The translations under genes were made by a program, and so were the position numbers. Positions 21,226 through 34,401 of a stretch of DNA of 64,000 bases are shown piece by piece. How positions within the stretch are numbered: position 1 is the first letter of the stretch; each line of letters opens with the position of its first letter. This DNA comes from Vespa crabro (taxonomy: Eukaryota; Arthropoda; Insecta; Hymenoptera; Vespidae): positions 481,501-545,500 of the forward strand of contig NC_060956.1 of NCBI RefSeq assembly GCF_910589235.1, written 5' to 3'. The notes beneath the pieces are model-generated. The model was not told the origin of the DNA. It ran no database searches and was given only the letters and a program-made list of their open reading frames with translations.

Positions 21226-23411
21226 TCACTTAAATTTACCTAAATAGTAACTTTTTAGATATTGTTCTGCGTGAACTATCTCCTCACATGGTTGAGATAC
21301 TTCTTTATATAAAATATTAAGAACGTTTTTTACTGCATCGATATCATAAATATTCTTAAGCAATCTTTGTTTAAAGGGTTTTAATTTTTCTACGAGTTGC
21401 TTATTTTGAGTAATCGAACCCACGTGATTACGTAGTATTTCAGTATAAATGGGCCAATTAAATACACATGCAGAACATTGACAATCAAAAAAATAATCCT
21501 GCATTATTTTTTCTTTCCTTTCTAAACGTGACATATATGCATATTCAGGGCCATAACTTGTAAAAATTTGATCTCCTGCTAAAATTGGATGTAACGCACG
21601 TGTAATCATAGTCAGTCCTTCAAAATGTCTAAACGTATTTGGACTACATGAATGATTGTACAAACTATGTGTTACATATAAACCTGATCCAGATTTTACT
21701 CCTGGCTCTTGTTGTACCTAACAAAAGTAAAACAAAGAATAAAGTAACAAGAAAGTACCACGTACATTTTACATATTTATGAAACTTACTGAAAAACAAT
21801 TAGAAGACATAATAACACATGCCCGAAACATAATACTACCACAAAATTTTAAATTAGAAAATTCTCTTATATCTTCCAAATAATCTATTTCATATTTTTT
21901 ACCAAAGAAATTAGTCTGTGTAGCTAGAAGAATAGTAGCAAGAGCTGAAATACATGCAAATGCACTGATACCTATTAATGGTCTAGTAATCATATTTGTT
22001 GCAAGACTTAAAGCAGATCGAGCACTAAAACTATGAAATACACCCTCATCTGAAAAACCTGCTGTCCTGTTATCTAAAGGTAGAAAATTACATTTAAATA
22101 TGTTATGCTAATTGTGTAATGTATCAAATATTAAAAATATAAAAATACCAGGATTGGATTCTGCAATTTTCATATCTTCTTGTAATTCCTTTATCTTGGA
22201 GCCATTTTCTGTTACAATAATTAACAGTCTAATAATTTTAGTAAGCATTCTTATCTTGTCTTTATCAACGTTCAATAAATTTTTTAATAGTACCAAAATT
22301 GGACATTCTGTCACATGAGCCATATCCCAAGCTATCTTTTTACATTCTTCTGAACAATATTGTGCAATTGGACAATTTGAACATGGTATTAAATTATAAC
22401 ATCTTGAAAGACATTGATGACAATGGGTGTAGAACCTACAATATTAAAAATATTTAAAAATAAATTTAATTATTAAAATGTCATTATACCTGTCTTCATA
22501 GATGACGTGTGCATACGGATTTTCAATAGTAACTATATCTCCTGGACTCAAATTTTTTGTAGCTATAAGGTGACGTCCAAATTCTTTAGAAAAAACAATT
22601 TTGATACCATCGCTAGCAGCAGGACACTCCTTATTTTGACCATAAGCAAGAGATAAAGAACCTTCTTTCTCTAAATATCTTGGTTTTGGTGTTGTACATT
22701 TGATAGGAAAATGACTGATATTAAAAAATCGTTTTTCATGATTATCAAGCAATAAATTTCTTTCTTTATTTTTATCATTAATATGTATATCATTAGTATC
22801 TGTTTTTGTAATGTCTTCTTTTATATTTTGATTTAAACAAATTTGATCTATCATTTTTTCAATGTTAGTATGTTTATTCTCGGATATTTGTAAAATTTTC
22901 TTAAGTTCATCGATTGCTTTGGCTCCTCTTTCCATAAGTTTTGTTCTTTTATTTTCTGGATACCCATATAATAAAGCAACATCAATATCTATCAAACATT
23001 CTTTATACATTTCTTTTCTGAACAAAGCTGCAGATCTATTCGCATGTGCATATGCCATTAACTCTTTATTATTAGCATATGCTAAACTTTTAGTATAACT
23101 CTCTATAGCATCAATGTCATCGCCCACAACAAAATGTTGATTTCCTAAATTAAAAAAAAAAAAAAAAAAAAAATTTGTACTCGTATAAAATAAAAATATA
23201 TTAGGTAAGAAAGTTTTTATTTACCTTCTTCTCTATATCTGACTGCATCCTCTGTATTTTTTCTTTCAACATTTAATGGTGGTAATTGAGATTTTACCAT
23301 ATTTTGTAAAATATGTCCAACAAGAGCTTCACATTCCTTTTGTAAACCGTATCCCACATGTGAAACATTCTTTTGTTTAAGATTTAATATTAACTCTTTT
23401 GCTAAATCCAT
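21226..23411 (-). CDS. SMYD4: SET and MYND domain-containing protein 4
   Basis: SMYD4-type TPR-SET-MYND protein, a putative lysine methyltransferase. Exons in coding order: 23411-23225, 23144-22490, 22435-22149, 22073-21790, 21717-21226, joining to 634 codons. The N-terminal TPR region (AVRYREEGNQHFVVGDDIDAIE...) is followed by the start of the SET domain. The MYND zinc finger (HCHQCLSRCYNLIPCSNC then CSEEC...H...C) lies at about residues 280-320. The SET core has NHSCSPN at about 492-498 (the S-adenosylmethionine and lysine-channel motif), GDQIFTSYGPEY, and the cysteine post-SET segment YFFDCQCSAC. A possible donor (GTAAAT at 21235-21240) lies just before the stop, so a longer C-terminal isoform is possible. 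Intron 1 contains a 22-base A run on the plus strand next to the acceptor. Confidence 0.92.
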
Positions 23412-24445
23412 ATTATAATCATAAGATATTATAAAAATAATAACAATTTACTTTGAAATAAAATTATATATAACTTCTGCAAAGCTGCAAATAATATTGG
23501 AATTACAATGAGTAAAAAATATATAAAATCATATATTTTAAAAATAAATTATTCAAATTAAATATTAACATTCACACTACTGTTCAATTCCTTTGTTTAT
23601 ATTAATATCACTGTACTATTCAACAAATTTCTACAATTGCAATCAATACATATTGTATTAGAAGTTGCTTACTTAAAAAATTACAGGCTATTGCATTGGC
23701 CAAAGTAGTACATGTACTAAGATTAAGACTATGAGATGAGACTAAAATTACCTCTAGGAAAATGAAAGAGGGAACTAAAGACTGTTTAACTACACAATCA
23801 AAACAAGTACACTCTTAGCGTAATTTAATCCATTAGGAATTTATTATATCAATAATACACTACATATTTTGTATGTATAATTAAAGATATAATTTTGGAT
23901 TTTTAAGTAGCACTATATATGATTTGCACGTAATAAAAAACAAACATAACAATATTATATTATTATATTTTTGTGATATCTTACACATTTAAGTGCTGAA
24001 AATAGGAAGAAATTGTTTCTAGTATTCAAACCATTTAAAATTAGCTTAAAATATAATAGATAGAAATATATAAAGATTTAATATTTTTAATTATTTATGA
24101 AAAAAACAAACAAAAATAAATGATTAATATTATGTATATTTATTTTATTCTTGAAAAATAAATTCATGGGAGTAATTATAGAAAATTCTGTATAGGAAAT
24201 AGATTGCTTATATTGTAACATGAATGTGAATGTACTAAGTACAAAGAACTTGGCTATAATCCAAATTTGCAGCAGTATTTAGCACACAATCATTTATCTT
24301 TTATATTCCCCTGTATTATTTTTAAATGTTATAGAAATAAAAAAAAAATCAAATGTTGAAAATAATTTTCTTTAAACTAATTTTTTCTCAATGGAGTTAA
24401 ATTTCTCAAGCCGAGATAAAACTAATATAATTATAATAAAAAATG

Positions 24446-24524
<79 letters not shown>

Positions 24525-24693
24525 AAGAAAAAATGCATATTAAAGATATTTGTGTATTATTTTTTTCATGTATTAAATGACAATAACTTTTTGAAATCAG
24601 CAGTCGACTGTGATAGCCAGAATAGAAATAATTTTATATGTCAAATGATTGTTGATACAAACTTTCTCTTTATTAAAAACTATTTTAAATAAC
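23412..24693. other. SMYD4 upstream / prefoldin 4 downstream region
   Basis: SMYD4 promoter and prefoldin 4 3' UTR. Contains a compound microsatellite at 24449-24522. No gene seen. Confidence 0.5.
24449..24522. repeat. (TA)n(TG)n(TA)n microsatellite
   Basis: About 15 TA units, then about 16 TG units (24479-24511), then TA again. Alternating purine-pyrimidine throughout. Confidence 0.9.
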
Positions 24694-25382
24694 TCAGTCT
24701 TCTTCCCTTTCTAAGTTTATATGATTGCCAAACTTTGCATATAACTGAGTCTTCAATTCACTCATCAATGACTTTAATTCATCGCATTTACTTTCCAAAC
24801 TTGCTATTTCTGCTTTCTTTTTTTCTTTAGCATTTTCTAAACAATTCTGTAATTATAAATAAATTTAACATATAATATTAAAATATATATTTTTAAATTA
24901 TAATTTTGTTTCCATTTATGAATTATAAACACCTGTGTTTTTTCAATATCTTGATAAACAAAAACTTCTCCAATATAATATGGTATCTTAACGTCATCGT
25001 CTGCAAGAGTCAATTCATCACAAGCATCTTCTAAATTTTTCAATTCATTCTGTGAATATAAAAAAGTAATTCAGTTTCGCCAATTTTACATGAAATTGAA
25101 CGACGTATGACCAAATAAGGCTATGAATTAACAAAGCTATCTAAGAATAGATTATTTTTTTTGTAATCACTTGTTTAAATTTAAGTTCTTCTTTATAATC
25201 TTCCAATTTAGCATTTTGTCTTGCAAATCTGTTGATTTTCTGTTGATCATCATAAGTAATATGAACATCAGAATCCTGTAAACGTAAAGAAATAAATTAA
25301 CCTTTCTAATACTGTAATAAGACACCTTTAACAATTCACTTACCGGTTGAAATCCACCTTGTTCATTTTTTCCTCCCGCCAT
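24694..25382 (-). CDS. PFDN4: Prefoldin subunit 4
   Basis: Beta-type subunit of the hexameric prefoldin chaperone that delivers unfolded actin and tubulin to the CCT chaperonin in the cytosol. Exons in coding order: 25382-25344, 25275-25171, 25049-24933, 24846-24694; 137 codons (human 134). Landmarks: VHITYDDQQKINRFARQNAKLEDYKEEL forms the first coiled-coil helix; LEDACDELTLADD, then IPYYIGEVF (the beta hairpin), then NCLENAKEKKKAEIASLESKCDELKSLM gives the second helix. The end ...NHINLEREED is the usual acidic tail. Start is the only ATG in frame upstream of the first donor. Transcribed in the same direction as LTA4H, whose stop lies about 460 bp upstream. Confidence 0.95.
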
Positions 25383-25635
25383 AATTATTTATTTATTTAT
25401 TAATAAATTTTGAATAATTTATAAATTACGTATATATTTATAAAACGTACTTTACACAAATTAATATTAATCGGAAACCGAATATTCTACTTTCTTATAC
25501 ATCCATAACATTTTGTAATTCACGCGCATGCGCTCGAAAACGTCATGTTAATACGCATGCGCATAAAATCTACTCTGGACTAATTTTTATAAAATAATAG
25601 TGATTAATAAATGTTAATATACGTTAACAATGATG

Positions 25636-25638
<3 letters not shown>

Positions 25639-25688
<50 letters not shown>

Positions 25689-25700
25689 GTATATGTATAT
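25639..25700. repeat. (TA)n microsatellite between prefoldin 4 and LTA4H
   Basis: About 22 uninterrupted TA units, then TATGTA variants. The rest of 25383-25842 holds no gene; it contains the prefoldin 4 promoter with repeated GCGCATGCG-like words near 25526 and 25555. Confidence 0.8.
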
Positions 25701-25842
25701 ATTGAATGAAGTAATGATTGTATCCATTGAAATTAATTGAGATAATGAAAAAAAGAAAAACTATATATTTTTAAAAAAGATTCATATTCTCACAGAATAT
25801 GAAAAGCCAATTATTTATTATAAAAATACATTATTGAAGAAA

Positions 25843-28097
25843 TTACATAAATTTGCAGTCATTAAGGTGAAGATCTTTAGCTACCATATGTGCAGTAACA
25901 TACATCATTTTATTTTTATTTTTTAAATATGTATCGATCGCAGTCTGACGCATTTCCTTCCATTTGTAAAGATCACGAAATATCGGGCGAACAAATTTCA
26001 ATCGCCCTTGTTCTGTAGCAAAATCTAAAGCATCTGATACTTTCGATGCCCAACGACTTTTTATACACAAACGTAGCCATAAAAATCTGGATATACAAAA
26101 ATATAAATAAAAAAAATACATCTATTATTTCGCACTTAATTAATTTTATACTTAATTTACCTTATTTCAGCATTCTTTATAGAATTAAAATCATATGTAT
26201 CTTGCATAGTTTCAAGTTTTTGTAATGACAAAATAGTAGATGATGCACGTAACTCAGCTAAAAATGTTATCTTTTGAATTGCAGTTAAATTTTGTATGTC
26301 ATTTTTGTCAAAAGGTGATGTAGTAGTTTCATCCCATGAAATCCATTTTTGTGCTAATTCAGTGCAGGCAATAGCTAAACTTTTATCATAATTCGGTATA
26401 ACTGGTGGCATGCCAGGTGTATTAAACCATGCATTCCAATCCACTGAATCTAATAGCTAAAATAAAAATTTCGTGTTTAATATTTTTTTATTTTTAATGC
26501 AATGTGCAATAATGTTGTTACCTCAATCTTATTTGGAAAATACTTGTATAGATATTCCTTCCAAGTATTAGTAACTATACTTTTATATTCATATGTACTT
26601 AAATATGATTTTAAAAAGGGTTCAAATACGTCTGAACCACCCAATAGTTGCTCTAAATAAAATAAAAGTGTATGACCTTTTTCATAAGGTACAACTGAAA
26701 ATGAATCATCAGGATTGATCCCTATTAAGCTTGGAACTAAATTTGTTATCTGATTTGATTTTCCAAGTGTTTCAATCTGTAAAAAAATCTCTATATAACA
26801 AATGATATTCATATCTTATATTTAATATTTTCTGAACAAATATATATAAATTAATATATCAATATTTTAGTTTACTTACACATTCTTCCAAAGATTTAAG
26901 TCCATTTATTGCACTGAATTGTCTATATTTTTCACCAAACATCCTTCCATTTATTTTTCTCTCAACAAACATAGTGAAACCTTCATTCAACCAAAAATGT
27001 TCAAAATTTGCATTAGTTACTAAATTCCCAGTCCAACTATGTGCAATTTCATGAGCTACTACATTAGCTAGAGAACGATCTCCAGCAAGAAGAGTTGGTG
27101 TTACAAATGTTAGGCATGGATTTTCCATTCCCCCAAATGGAAAGCTTGGTGGGAGCACTAATAAGTCATATACACCTATAGAAGATAATATTATATGAAA
27201 ATAATCAATTACTAAAAATATATATTTTTTACAAAATAATACTATACCCCACACATAGGGTCCACATATTTGTTCAGCAATTTGTAACATAGTCTCAGTT
27301 TCAGCAAATTCATATGCGCTGCGATCTATATATTCTTGTTCAGCCCAGACAGTACTTCTAGGACCAATCTTTTTAGATGCTAATACACCAACTGCAATAG
27401 CTATTAAGTACGATGGTACTGGAATAGGTTGGTGAAATCTATATATTTTCGTTGTTTCATTATTTGTAACATCATCTAATAAAGCAGACATTAATACTGT
27501 CATCTCTTGTGGTGCTGATATCTAAATGATTTACTGCATTTGTTAAATAGATTCATACTTTCATATTATATTATATTAAATATCTGTTTACCTTAGCAGA
27601 ATAAGTGAATTTGACAGATGGTGTATCTTGACAAGGAAGCACAGATCTAGCATGTATAGCCTTTATAACATAATTCAATATGCTTATATATATATATAAT
27701 AAAAATTTTTTTTTCTGTAATAATTAAGATATAAATAAAATATTTACCTCACACTGAGAAAATAGATAAGGATGTTTTCCTCCAGTTGTTTGCTCTGGTG
27801 TCAACCATTGTAAACCAGTTGCATCTGATGATGTCTCATAGTTAATTTCAATTTTATATCTGAAGATGAAATTGTTTAATTAATAATAAAACTATAAACA
27901 AATAATTTAATTATTACCTTGTATCATTTTCATTAGTTGAATCTACAGGTGTTGGTAATTCAATAATAAACTTAGAACCATATCCAATATCACTTTCTAC
28001 TTTATAATTCAAAGTAGATCCATTATCAACATTTATAACTGATAATATAATAAGATTACGATTATCTAAAATCTAAACATTTAATATGGTACAATTA

Positions 28098-28134
<37 letters not shown>

Positions 28135-28507
28135 GTATACAATATGACATAAAAGATAGAAAAGTAATAGAAAGGGATAATTCGATTAATTTCTTACCAC
28201 TGTATTCGTAGCTCCTTTTTTTTCTATGTCCAGAATTGCTTTACCTGACAGAACTTTTCTATCAAAATCAACATTTAACTCTAGATGAATATGGGTTACA
28301 ACTGCTAAATCTGTAAATATTTATTTATAATTATTGCCAATAAAAATATTATATATGTGTAAATATTAATTTTTATATTTTATCCAATTTTTATAATGAT
28401 ATGCATCAAACATATTTATTATAATATACTATATAATTAATGATAAAATACAAATATGAAATACCTGGTCTAGAAAATGAATTTGGATCATTTTCACTTA
28501 AAGCCAT
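25843..28507 (-). CDS. LTA4H: Leukotriene A-4 hydrolase (zinc aminopeptidase)
   Basis: M1-family bifunctional zinc enzyme: aminopeptidase and, in vertebrates, epoxide hydrolase making leukotriene B4. Ten exons in coding order: 28507-28465, 28310-28198, 28072-27918, 27859-27748, 27660-27592, 27521-27248, 27175-26880, 26776-26522, 26456-26161, 26086-25843; 618 codons (human 611). It opens MALSENDPNSFSRP as in vertebrate orthologues. Substrate motif GGMEN is at about 270-274. Zinc motif HEIAH is at 297-301, with the third ligand Glu at about 320 in WLNEG. The C-terminal helical domain carries VDWNAWFNTPGMPPVIPNYD. It shares the divergent upstream region (28508-29220) with CDC50. The insect substrate is probably peptides, since leukotriene biology is not established there. 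Confidence 0.96.
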
Positions 28508-28770
28508 TTTAAATATGTATATTAAATTATAAACAAATATTTAAATAGATTTTTATGAAATTACAATGACGATGTTACAAGTCACGGATTCTATTAAATG
28601 ACATGCGCAGTGTAACAGAGATAAATTTCTTAGATTTTGTTTATCATTAAAGATAAAGTATATCCATTTTTATCAGAAATATTAGTGAACTATCCAAATT
28701 ATTTTATATAGTGTTCACATAGTATTATTCTTCGAAAGGTACTATTTATGTATATATATTTGTATACATA

Positions 28771-28816
<46 letters not shown>

Positions 28817-29220
28817 CTTATTATATATGTATATTTCTTTTTATGAGGTTATAATTTCTTGCATTTCATAAAAATTACAAACACATATTACTTTTGAATA
28901 CTTATCACCTATGTCTACTACGCTATCTCTTTTTTATATTCGTCATGTGTCACAAATTAATAAAAAATTTATTGCAATTATTACCAATTATTAATAAAAA
29001 ATTCCCTATAGTTAACATTCGTTTAGAGTTTTTTAATCATTCACTAGCTAGAAAGCATTTGTCGATTCTAGAAACTCTGAACTTCATGATTGTTTAGTTT
29101 ACAAATGATGATAATTGAGTGTATAGAATTGTCAAACTAATGTTACTTATAATTATTTAAGGGAAGAAGACGAAGATATCGAAATATAAAACTTTATCGT
29201 TTTACTTATATTGAGGAATT
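28508..29220. promoter_or_regulatory. Divergent LTA4H / CDC50 promoter region
   Basis: 713 bases between the two ATGs. Contains a (TA)n tract at about 28779-28812. A 67-residue plus-strand frame at 28894-29097 has no recognisable similarity. Promoter role is inferred from head-to-head arrangement. Confidence 0.4.
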
Positions 29221-31428
29221 ATGACACCGATGAGTGATAGTAGTTCATTACCTAAAACAAAAAAGCCATCAGGTAAGAATTGTAATTTTGCATTAATATT
29301 TATGAAAATTATGTTGCATTAATATTGATGAAAAATATTCATTTCATTATGTCATCTTTTGATATATGTCTACTATTTTTGACAGATAGCGCATTCAAAC
29401 AGCAACGTTTACCTGCTTGGCAACCTATTCTTACTGCTGGAACTGTTTTACCAACATTTTTTGTAATAGGAGTTGCATTTATACCAGTTGGAATTGGATT
29501 ATTATACTTTTCTGATAAAGTAAAAGAACAAACGATAGATTATACCTATTGTAATTCTAATAGTACTGATGGTAAAAGATGTATAGATATAATTGCACAA
29601 AATCCAAAAAATGCTTGTTATTGTGAAATAAATTTTGTATTATCTACGGATTTTGACGGAGAAGTTTATATGTATTATGGCTTAACAAACTTCTATCAGA
29701 ATCATCGTCGATATGTTAAATCTAGGGATGATAATCAATTATTAGGAATATTATCAGATGAAGTATCTGGTGATTGTAAACCATTTGCATATGAAGTTAA
29801 TGAACATAATATTACGAAACCAATAGTTCCATGTGGAGCTATAGCCAATTCTCTCTTTAGTGATGAATTAACATTACATTCTGAAAGAAATCGAAAAGAT
29901 GTACCATTATTAAAAACTGGCATAGCATGGCCTTCTGATAAAAATATCAAATTTAAAAATCCAGAAGGTGATTTAAGAGAAATATTTTCTTCCGAGAGAT
30001 TTGCCAAACCAAAAAATTGGGACAAACATATCTATGACTTAGATCCACATAATGCAAGTAATAATGGATTTCAAAATGAAGATCTCATTGTATGGATGAG
30101 AACTGCTGCTTTACCAACATTTAGAAAATTATACCGTAGAGTTGATCATTCTGTTGAAGGTTTTACTGAAGGCTTACTTGCAGGAAATTATACACTCAGA
30201 GTTAAATATTGTATGGAAATTTCTTTTTATAAAGGAAACATGTTTTTATTTTATATATATATATTCATATACATATTTTATTTTAGCATATTCAGTGTCT
30301 TCTTTTGATGGTACCAAAAGAATGATTCTAAGCACAACGTCACTTTTGGGTGGAAAAAATCCATTTCTTGGTATTGCGTACATAGTGGTTGGATGTATTT
30401 GCTTAGTACTTGGAATAGCATTATCAATCATACATATAAAATATTCCAAGAGGTAAGAATTATTATAGTATAAATCAATTTGAAATCTGATTTTATTTTT
30501 TTTTTAAATGAAAATTGTCTATATTTTTGAATAATTGAATGTTAAGGAATCAATTTTTCCAATATATTAAGATTAATAGTAATATTCTATTGAACAGTAA
30601 ACATTTTTAGAGAATAAAAAAAAAATATATACAATTGTTATTGACAATGAATCATTATATAATGTTATACAGCAAACTAATGTAAAGACGACAACAAGAA
30701 AATATGTTTAAGGCACCATAATTGTTCTTGTAAGTGTTTGTAAAGTTGTGTTATGTTTGTCCAGTGTAATTTGATCAATCGAAGTATGCATTTTATATCT
30801 TTTCTTTTTATAAAAATGTATTATTAAATGTATTGTACTGTCTTTATAATTCGGAATGTCTTATAAAACAAGCTATTTTATTTTTATACAGATTTAGTAG
30901 CATGCAATTTAATAGATGAAAAAAATGCATGTGATTGTTGAATGTCATTTAATATTTCAGTTTGTTATTATTTATGTATATATTTCATTTCAAACATTCA
31001 TATTATATTTAAATATAATTGAAGCAATTTGCATTAATTTAAAATAATCTACTTATAAAAGCATGTCAATCATTTCTGAAATGTGATTATATCATTATTT
31101 ATATTTATTGCTAAGTTATTTAAAAATTTAGGTCAAGTATTATAACATATTGGTAAAAACATATAATCTTTATTATTTAGAAGATTAAGATTATTTTTTA
31201 TTTTGTATTAATATGTATAAAATATTAGATATATATTACTCTTAGCATATTTTTTTTTTATAATTTTAATACAGTTTCTTATTCTTTTTTTATGCATCAT
31301 GTATGCATTTGCTGTAATTATATTTTAAACTAATTTTTTTATATAAATAATACAAATATTTATGGTAGAATTCTTTTTTTAGCACAACTGAGATGATTGA
31401 TGTGAATCCAACTACAGAATATCAGTAA
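29221..31428 (+). CDS. TMEM30A: CDC50/TMEM30A-type phospholipid flippase subunit
   Basis: Beta subunit of P4-ATPase lipid flippases, needed for their exit from the ER and for moving aminophospholipids to the inner leaflet. Exons 29221-29272, 29386-30210, 30287-30452, 31383-31428; 362 codons (human 361). Residues 18-33 (SAFKQQRLPAWQPILTAG) are the conserved cytosolic segment before TM1 (about 34-60). A large glycosylated ectodomain follows, with paired cysteines (YCNS, RCID, CYCEI), FYQNHRRYVKSRDD and IAWPSDKNIKF. TM2 (IAYIVVGCICLVLGIALSIIHI) lies near the C-terminus. The last exon adds only about 15 residues after a 930-bp intron; its acceptor fits phase, but a short alternative end cannot be excluded. 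Confidence 0.94.
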
Positions 31429-31913
31429 GAGTAACTGGATTTAAAAACAATATTTATTGAATTGTGTTGGGCTAACTACCTCTATAATGAGATATAAATA
31501 TATAATTTTGTCGTATCTGGTCCTGCAGTTAAAAGAAACATTACAGTTTTAATATAGTAAAAAAAATTGATTTTTATAAAAGTTAAGATGTTATAAATTA
31601 CTTTATATTAGTAACAACGAAAAGGTGTAATTAATGAAAACACATTTTTGTGTACATCAATTATTATCACTAATATTACACGAAATAGTTATTTTGTATT
31701 ATATGTTATGAATTTTAGAGATTTATATAGAGAGTGTTTTATACCAAATGCTATATCAGAATTAGTTTCTTCTTAATATTTTTATTTATTGATGTAATAT
31801 TTTATTTTTAAGTTCTTCATATTTCATAAGTAATACATATTTGTATTATTTTTGTCAGTATTGCGAGTAAATAATACTAAGATATAACTATTTGAAAGAT
31901 GTTCTATATATAT

Positions 31914-32004
<91 letters not shown>

Positions 32005-32841
32005 ACTCTAAGTAAAATAACAAAAATTATAAGTGACAAATTTTATCCAAAGAACATAGATTTTAGAAGTAAATTGTTTTCCTTCTGATTTAAGATCTTA
32101 TTCCAATCAATAATAATCTTGAAAATTTATAAAGTTGCAATAATGCAATTTTTCCATACCTACATATTATTTTCATAAATAATTAGTAGCATAAATTATT
32201 GTTCATAAGCATTTTTAACTTGTACAATTTCAAATATTAAAAAAATAGTATGTGCCTTATCTATAGAAGAAACTATTGAATTTAGCATTTTATTTATGTC
32301 TTTGAATCTAAACAAAGACGCGATTACTATTCTAAATAAACGAATCTTTAGTATTAATTGAAAGTATGTCTTTATTGTCATTATAATAAACTCACAAGTT
32401 CGTGCTTTAATGTACTTATGCAGATATAAAAATACAAGCATTAATAAATTTTCTAAATGTAAGCATTACGATTTTCTTATATATAAATCCTAAATGTTCT
32501 TTGGTAATTTTACATATTTATAAAATAATTGCGAATTATAAGAGCACAAGTCAAATATTGGCGCCATTGTCGTAATGTTAGGTTATGTTCTTAATCATAG
32601 TCAATAATCAACTGTTCCGAATGTAAGGAACTTTTCTCCTTATAACATAAAAATCTTTAAAAGGTTTTTTTTTTTTTTATTGAAGTAACAAGAAAAGAAA
32701 ATTACCTATTTTAACGTAATTTTGTCAAGGTATATTAAGCAATATAAAATATTTTTAATATCATTTATATTGTTTTATACGGTAACATAAATTTCATAGA
32801 TTTATATTAATTTTATGCAGTAATATATTTTTATTTAACAG
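31429..32841. other. CDC50 3' UTR and MRPL42 upstream region
   Basis: AT-rich with one very long (TA)n tract (31905-32001). Just before the MRPL42 ATG the sequence TTTATTTAACAG looks like a splice acceptor, so MRPL42 may have a 5' UTR intron in this region. No other gene seen. Confidence 0.5.
31905..32001. repeat. Long (TA)n microsatellite
   Basis: About 40 consecutive TA units after a short TACATACA interruption. Longest dinucleotide tract in the window. Confidence 0.92.
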
Positions 32842-33192
32842 ATGAACACAATTGCACGAATTGGTATTCGTACATGGCGTGGAAAGTATCCTAGCTATAG
32901 TACATTACCTCCAGAAGTTGTTGTATTCACTGATAAAGATATGATTATTTGTTGGCATCCAGATCAAGGATTTCCTTACGAATACTCAAAGCCTATAGAA
33001 GAAGAAGTTTCAATATCAAATGCAGTACTTAAAATCGGTGAAAAAGATATTGAAGATGTCTTCAAGCAAAAGAATCAAGATGATGTCATTGCAGAATTAG
33101 CAAAATTAACCTTTACTACTAAGCATAGATGGTATCCTCGAAGTAGAGATAAAAAAGCCAAAAAAACTGAACCTGATAGACCATACTTGTAA
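32842..33192 (+). CDS. mRpL42: Mitochondrial ribosomal protein L42
   Basis: Large-subunit protein of the mitochondrial ribosome. One coding exon of 116 codons. The N-terminus is basic without acidic residues (MNTIARIGIRTWRGKYPSYS), fitting a mitochondrial targeting peptide. The family core is VVVFTDKDMIICWHPDQGFPYEYSKPI, corresponding to the IVCYHP...IPYEHTKPIP signature of L42. The tail ends in LTFTTKHRWYPRSRDKK, also typical. The ATG directly follows an AG preceded by a T-rich run, suggesting that the start codon opens exon 2 after a non-coding first exon. It converges on ANKLE1, leaving 349 bp between the two stop codons. Confidence 0.9.
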   Translation: MNTIARIGIRTWRGKYPSYSTLPPEVVVFTDKDMIICWHPDQGFPYEYSKPIEEEVSISNAVLKIGEKDIEDVFKQKNQDDVIAELAKLTFTTKHRWYPRSRDKKAKKTEPDRPYL

Positions 33193-33541
33193 AATATAAA
33201 AATTAGATCTCTCTTTATGTTGTGTGTATATTCTTTAATTTACTTTTATTACGAGAAATAAAATTATATATTATTATCTTCAAATGTATTCTTTAATTTG
33301 ATTATTGCACATTATCTTTTATAAATTAATAAATATGTTATAACTATAAAAAAATATCAGTCAACATTTAAATTATATACATGCACTTAATTTCACAATA
33401 CAATTTTCATTTACATTAATTTTTATGTAGTCTTTGAGTTACGTAATAATATAATCTTATAAGTAGACAGATTATTTACAATTATTATAATTTCTTTATA
33501 CACATCTAACAAAAATAATTTCTTTAAAGTTTTTTACATTT
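33193..33541. other. Convergent 3' UTRs of MRPL42 and ANKLE1
   Basis: AT-rich spacer; AATAAA-type signals are visible on the plus strand near 33258 and 33327. No gene. Confidence 0.5.
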
Positions 33542-34358
33542 TTATAAATGTTCAGGAAAGAGTTGTCTTTCACCTTCGTGCAATAAAATTTGTAATGCTT
33601 TATGTAACAAATATCTTCCAAACCTACATTTATCTCTCGAATTCCATGTAGCTATAATACCATAATATTCACCATTTTTACAATTTGTTAAATGTTCAAT
33701 ACCTAATGCATCTATCATTACTGCTTCTCGCGTATATGCTTCTACTGGAATTGTGTTTTGGAATACATGTAAACATATAACACCATAGCCATCATTCCAT
33801 ATATCTAATATATGTTTAATTTTTTTGTTTAATAAATTTTGTTCTTTTGAAACCCATATGTTAAAAGCGTCATAAAGATGAGAATAGGGTCTAGATCGTT
33901 TACCTTTCCCAATATAAAATATAGAAGAAAGAAAAGTCATCCAAATCTCTGATTCGGAAAGTTGTAAAGCACGATGTGGTAAATCCTGAGTTATACGTGG
34001 ATCCAATAAAAGATAATTAAAAGAGGTTTTAGATGTTCCTTCACGCCATCTACGAGATGGATCTGGTGAAATGAATTCTTTAAATACATCAGTTTCAATT
34101 GTCCTATATAAATTCAAATCATTTATCCAATCTCCAAATGCTAACCATGATTTCATTTGATTTACATTAGAAATATTTTTTAAAGAAGACGAAGTTGTAT
34201 ACATTTGTTTATTTTGTATATTAACAAGACGTTTTAAATATAAGTGTCTTGTGGTAGTAGTAATTGGCCCAGGCATATCACCTAATTCAGTTAGCTTTTG
34301 TCTAAGAATATGATCATCAATGAAAAGCAATTCAGATGGAAAATTAGATGATGAGATA

Positions 34359-34401
<43 letters not shown>

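Noticed and set aside
29735..30025. 96-residue minus-strand frame
   Set aside because: Antisense of the CDC50 ectodomain exon.
31824..32039. 71-residue frame of repeated Tyr-Ile
   Set aside because: Translation of the (TA)n microsatellite.
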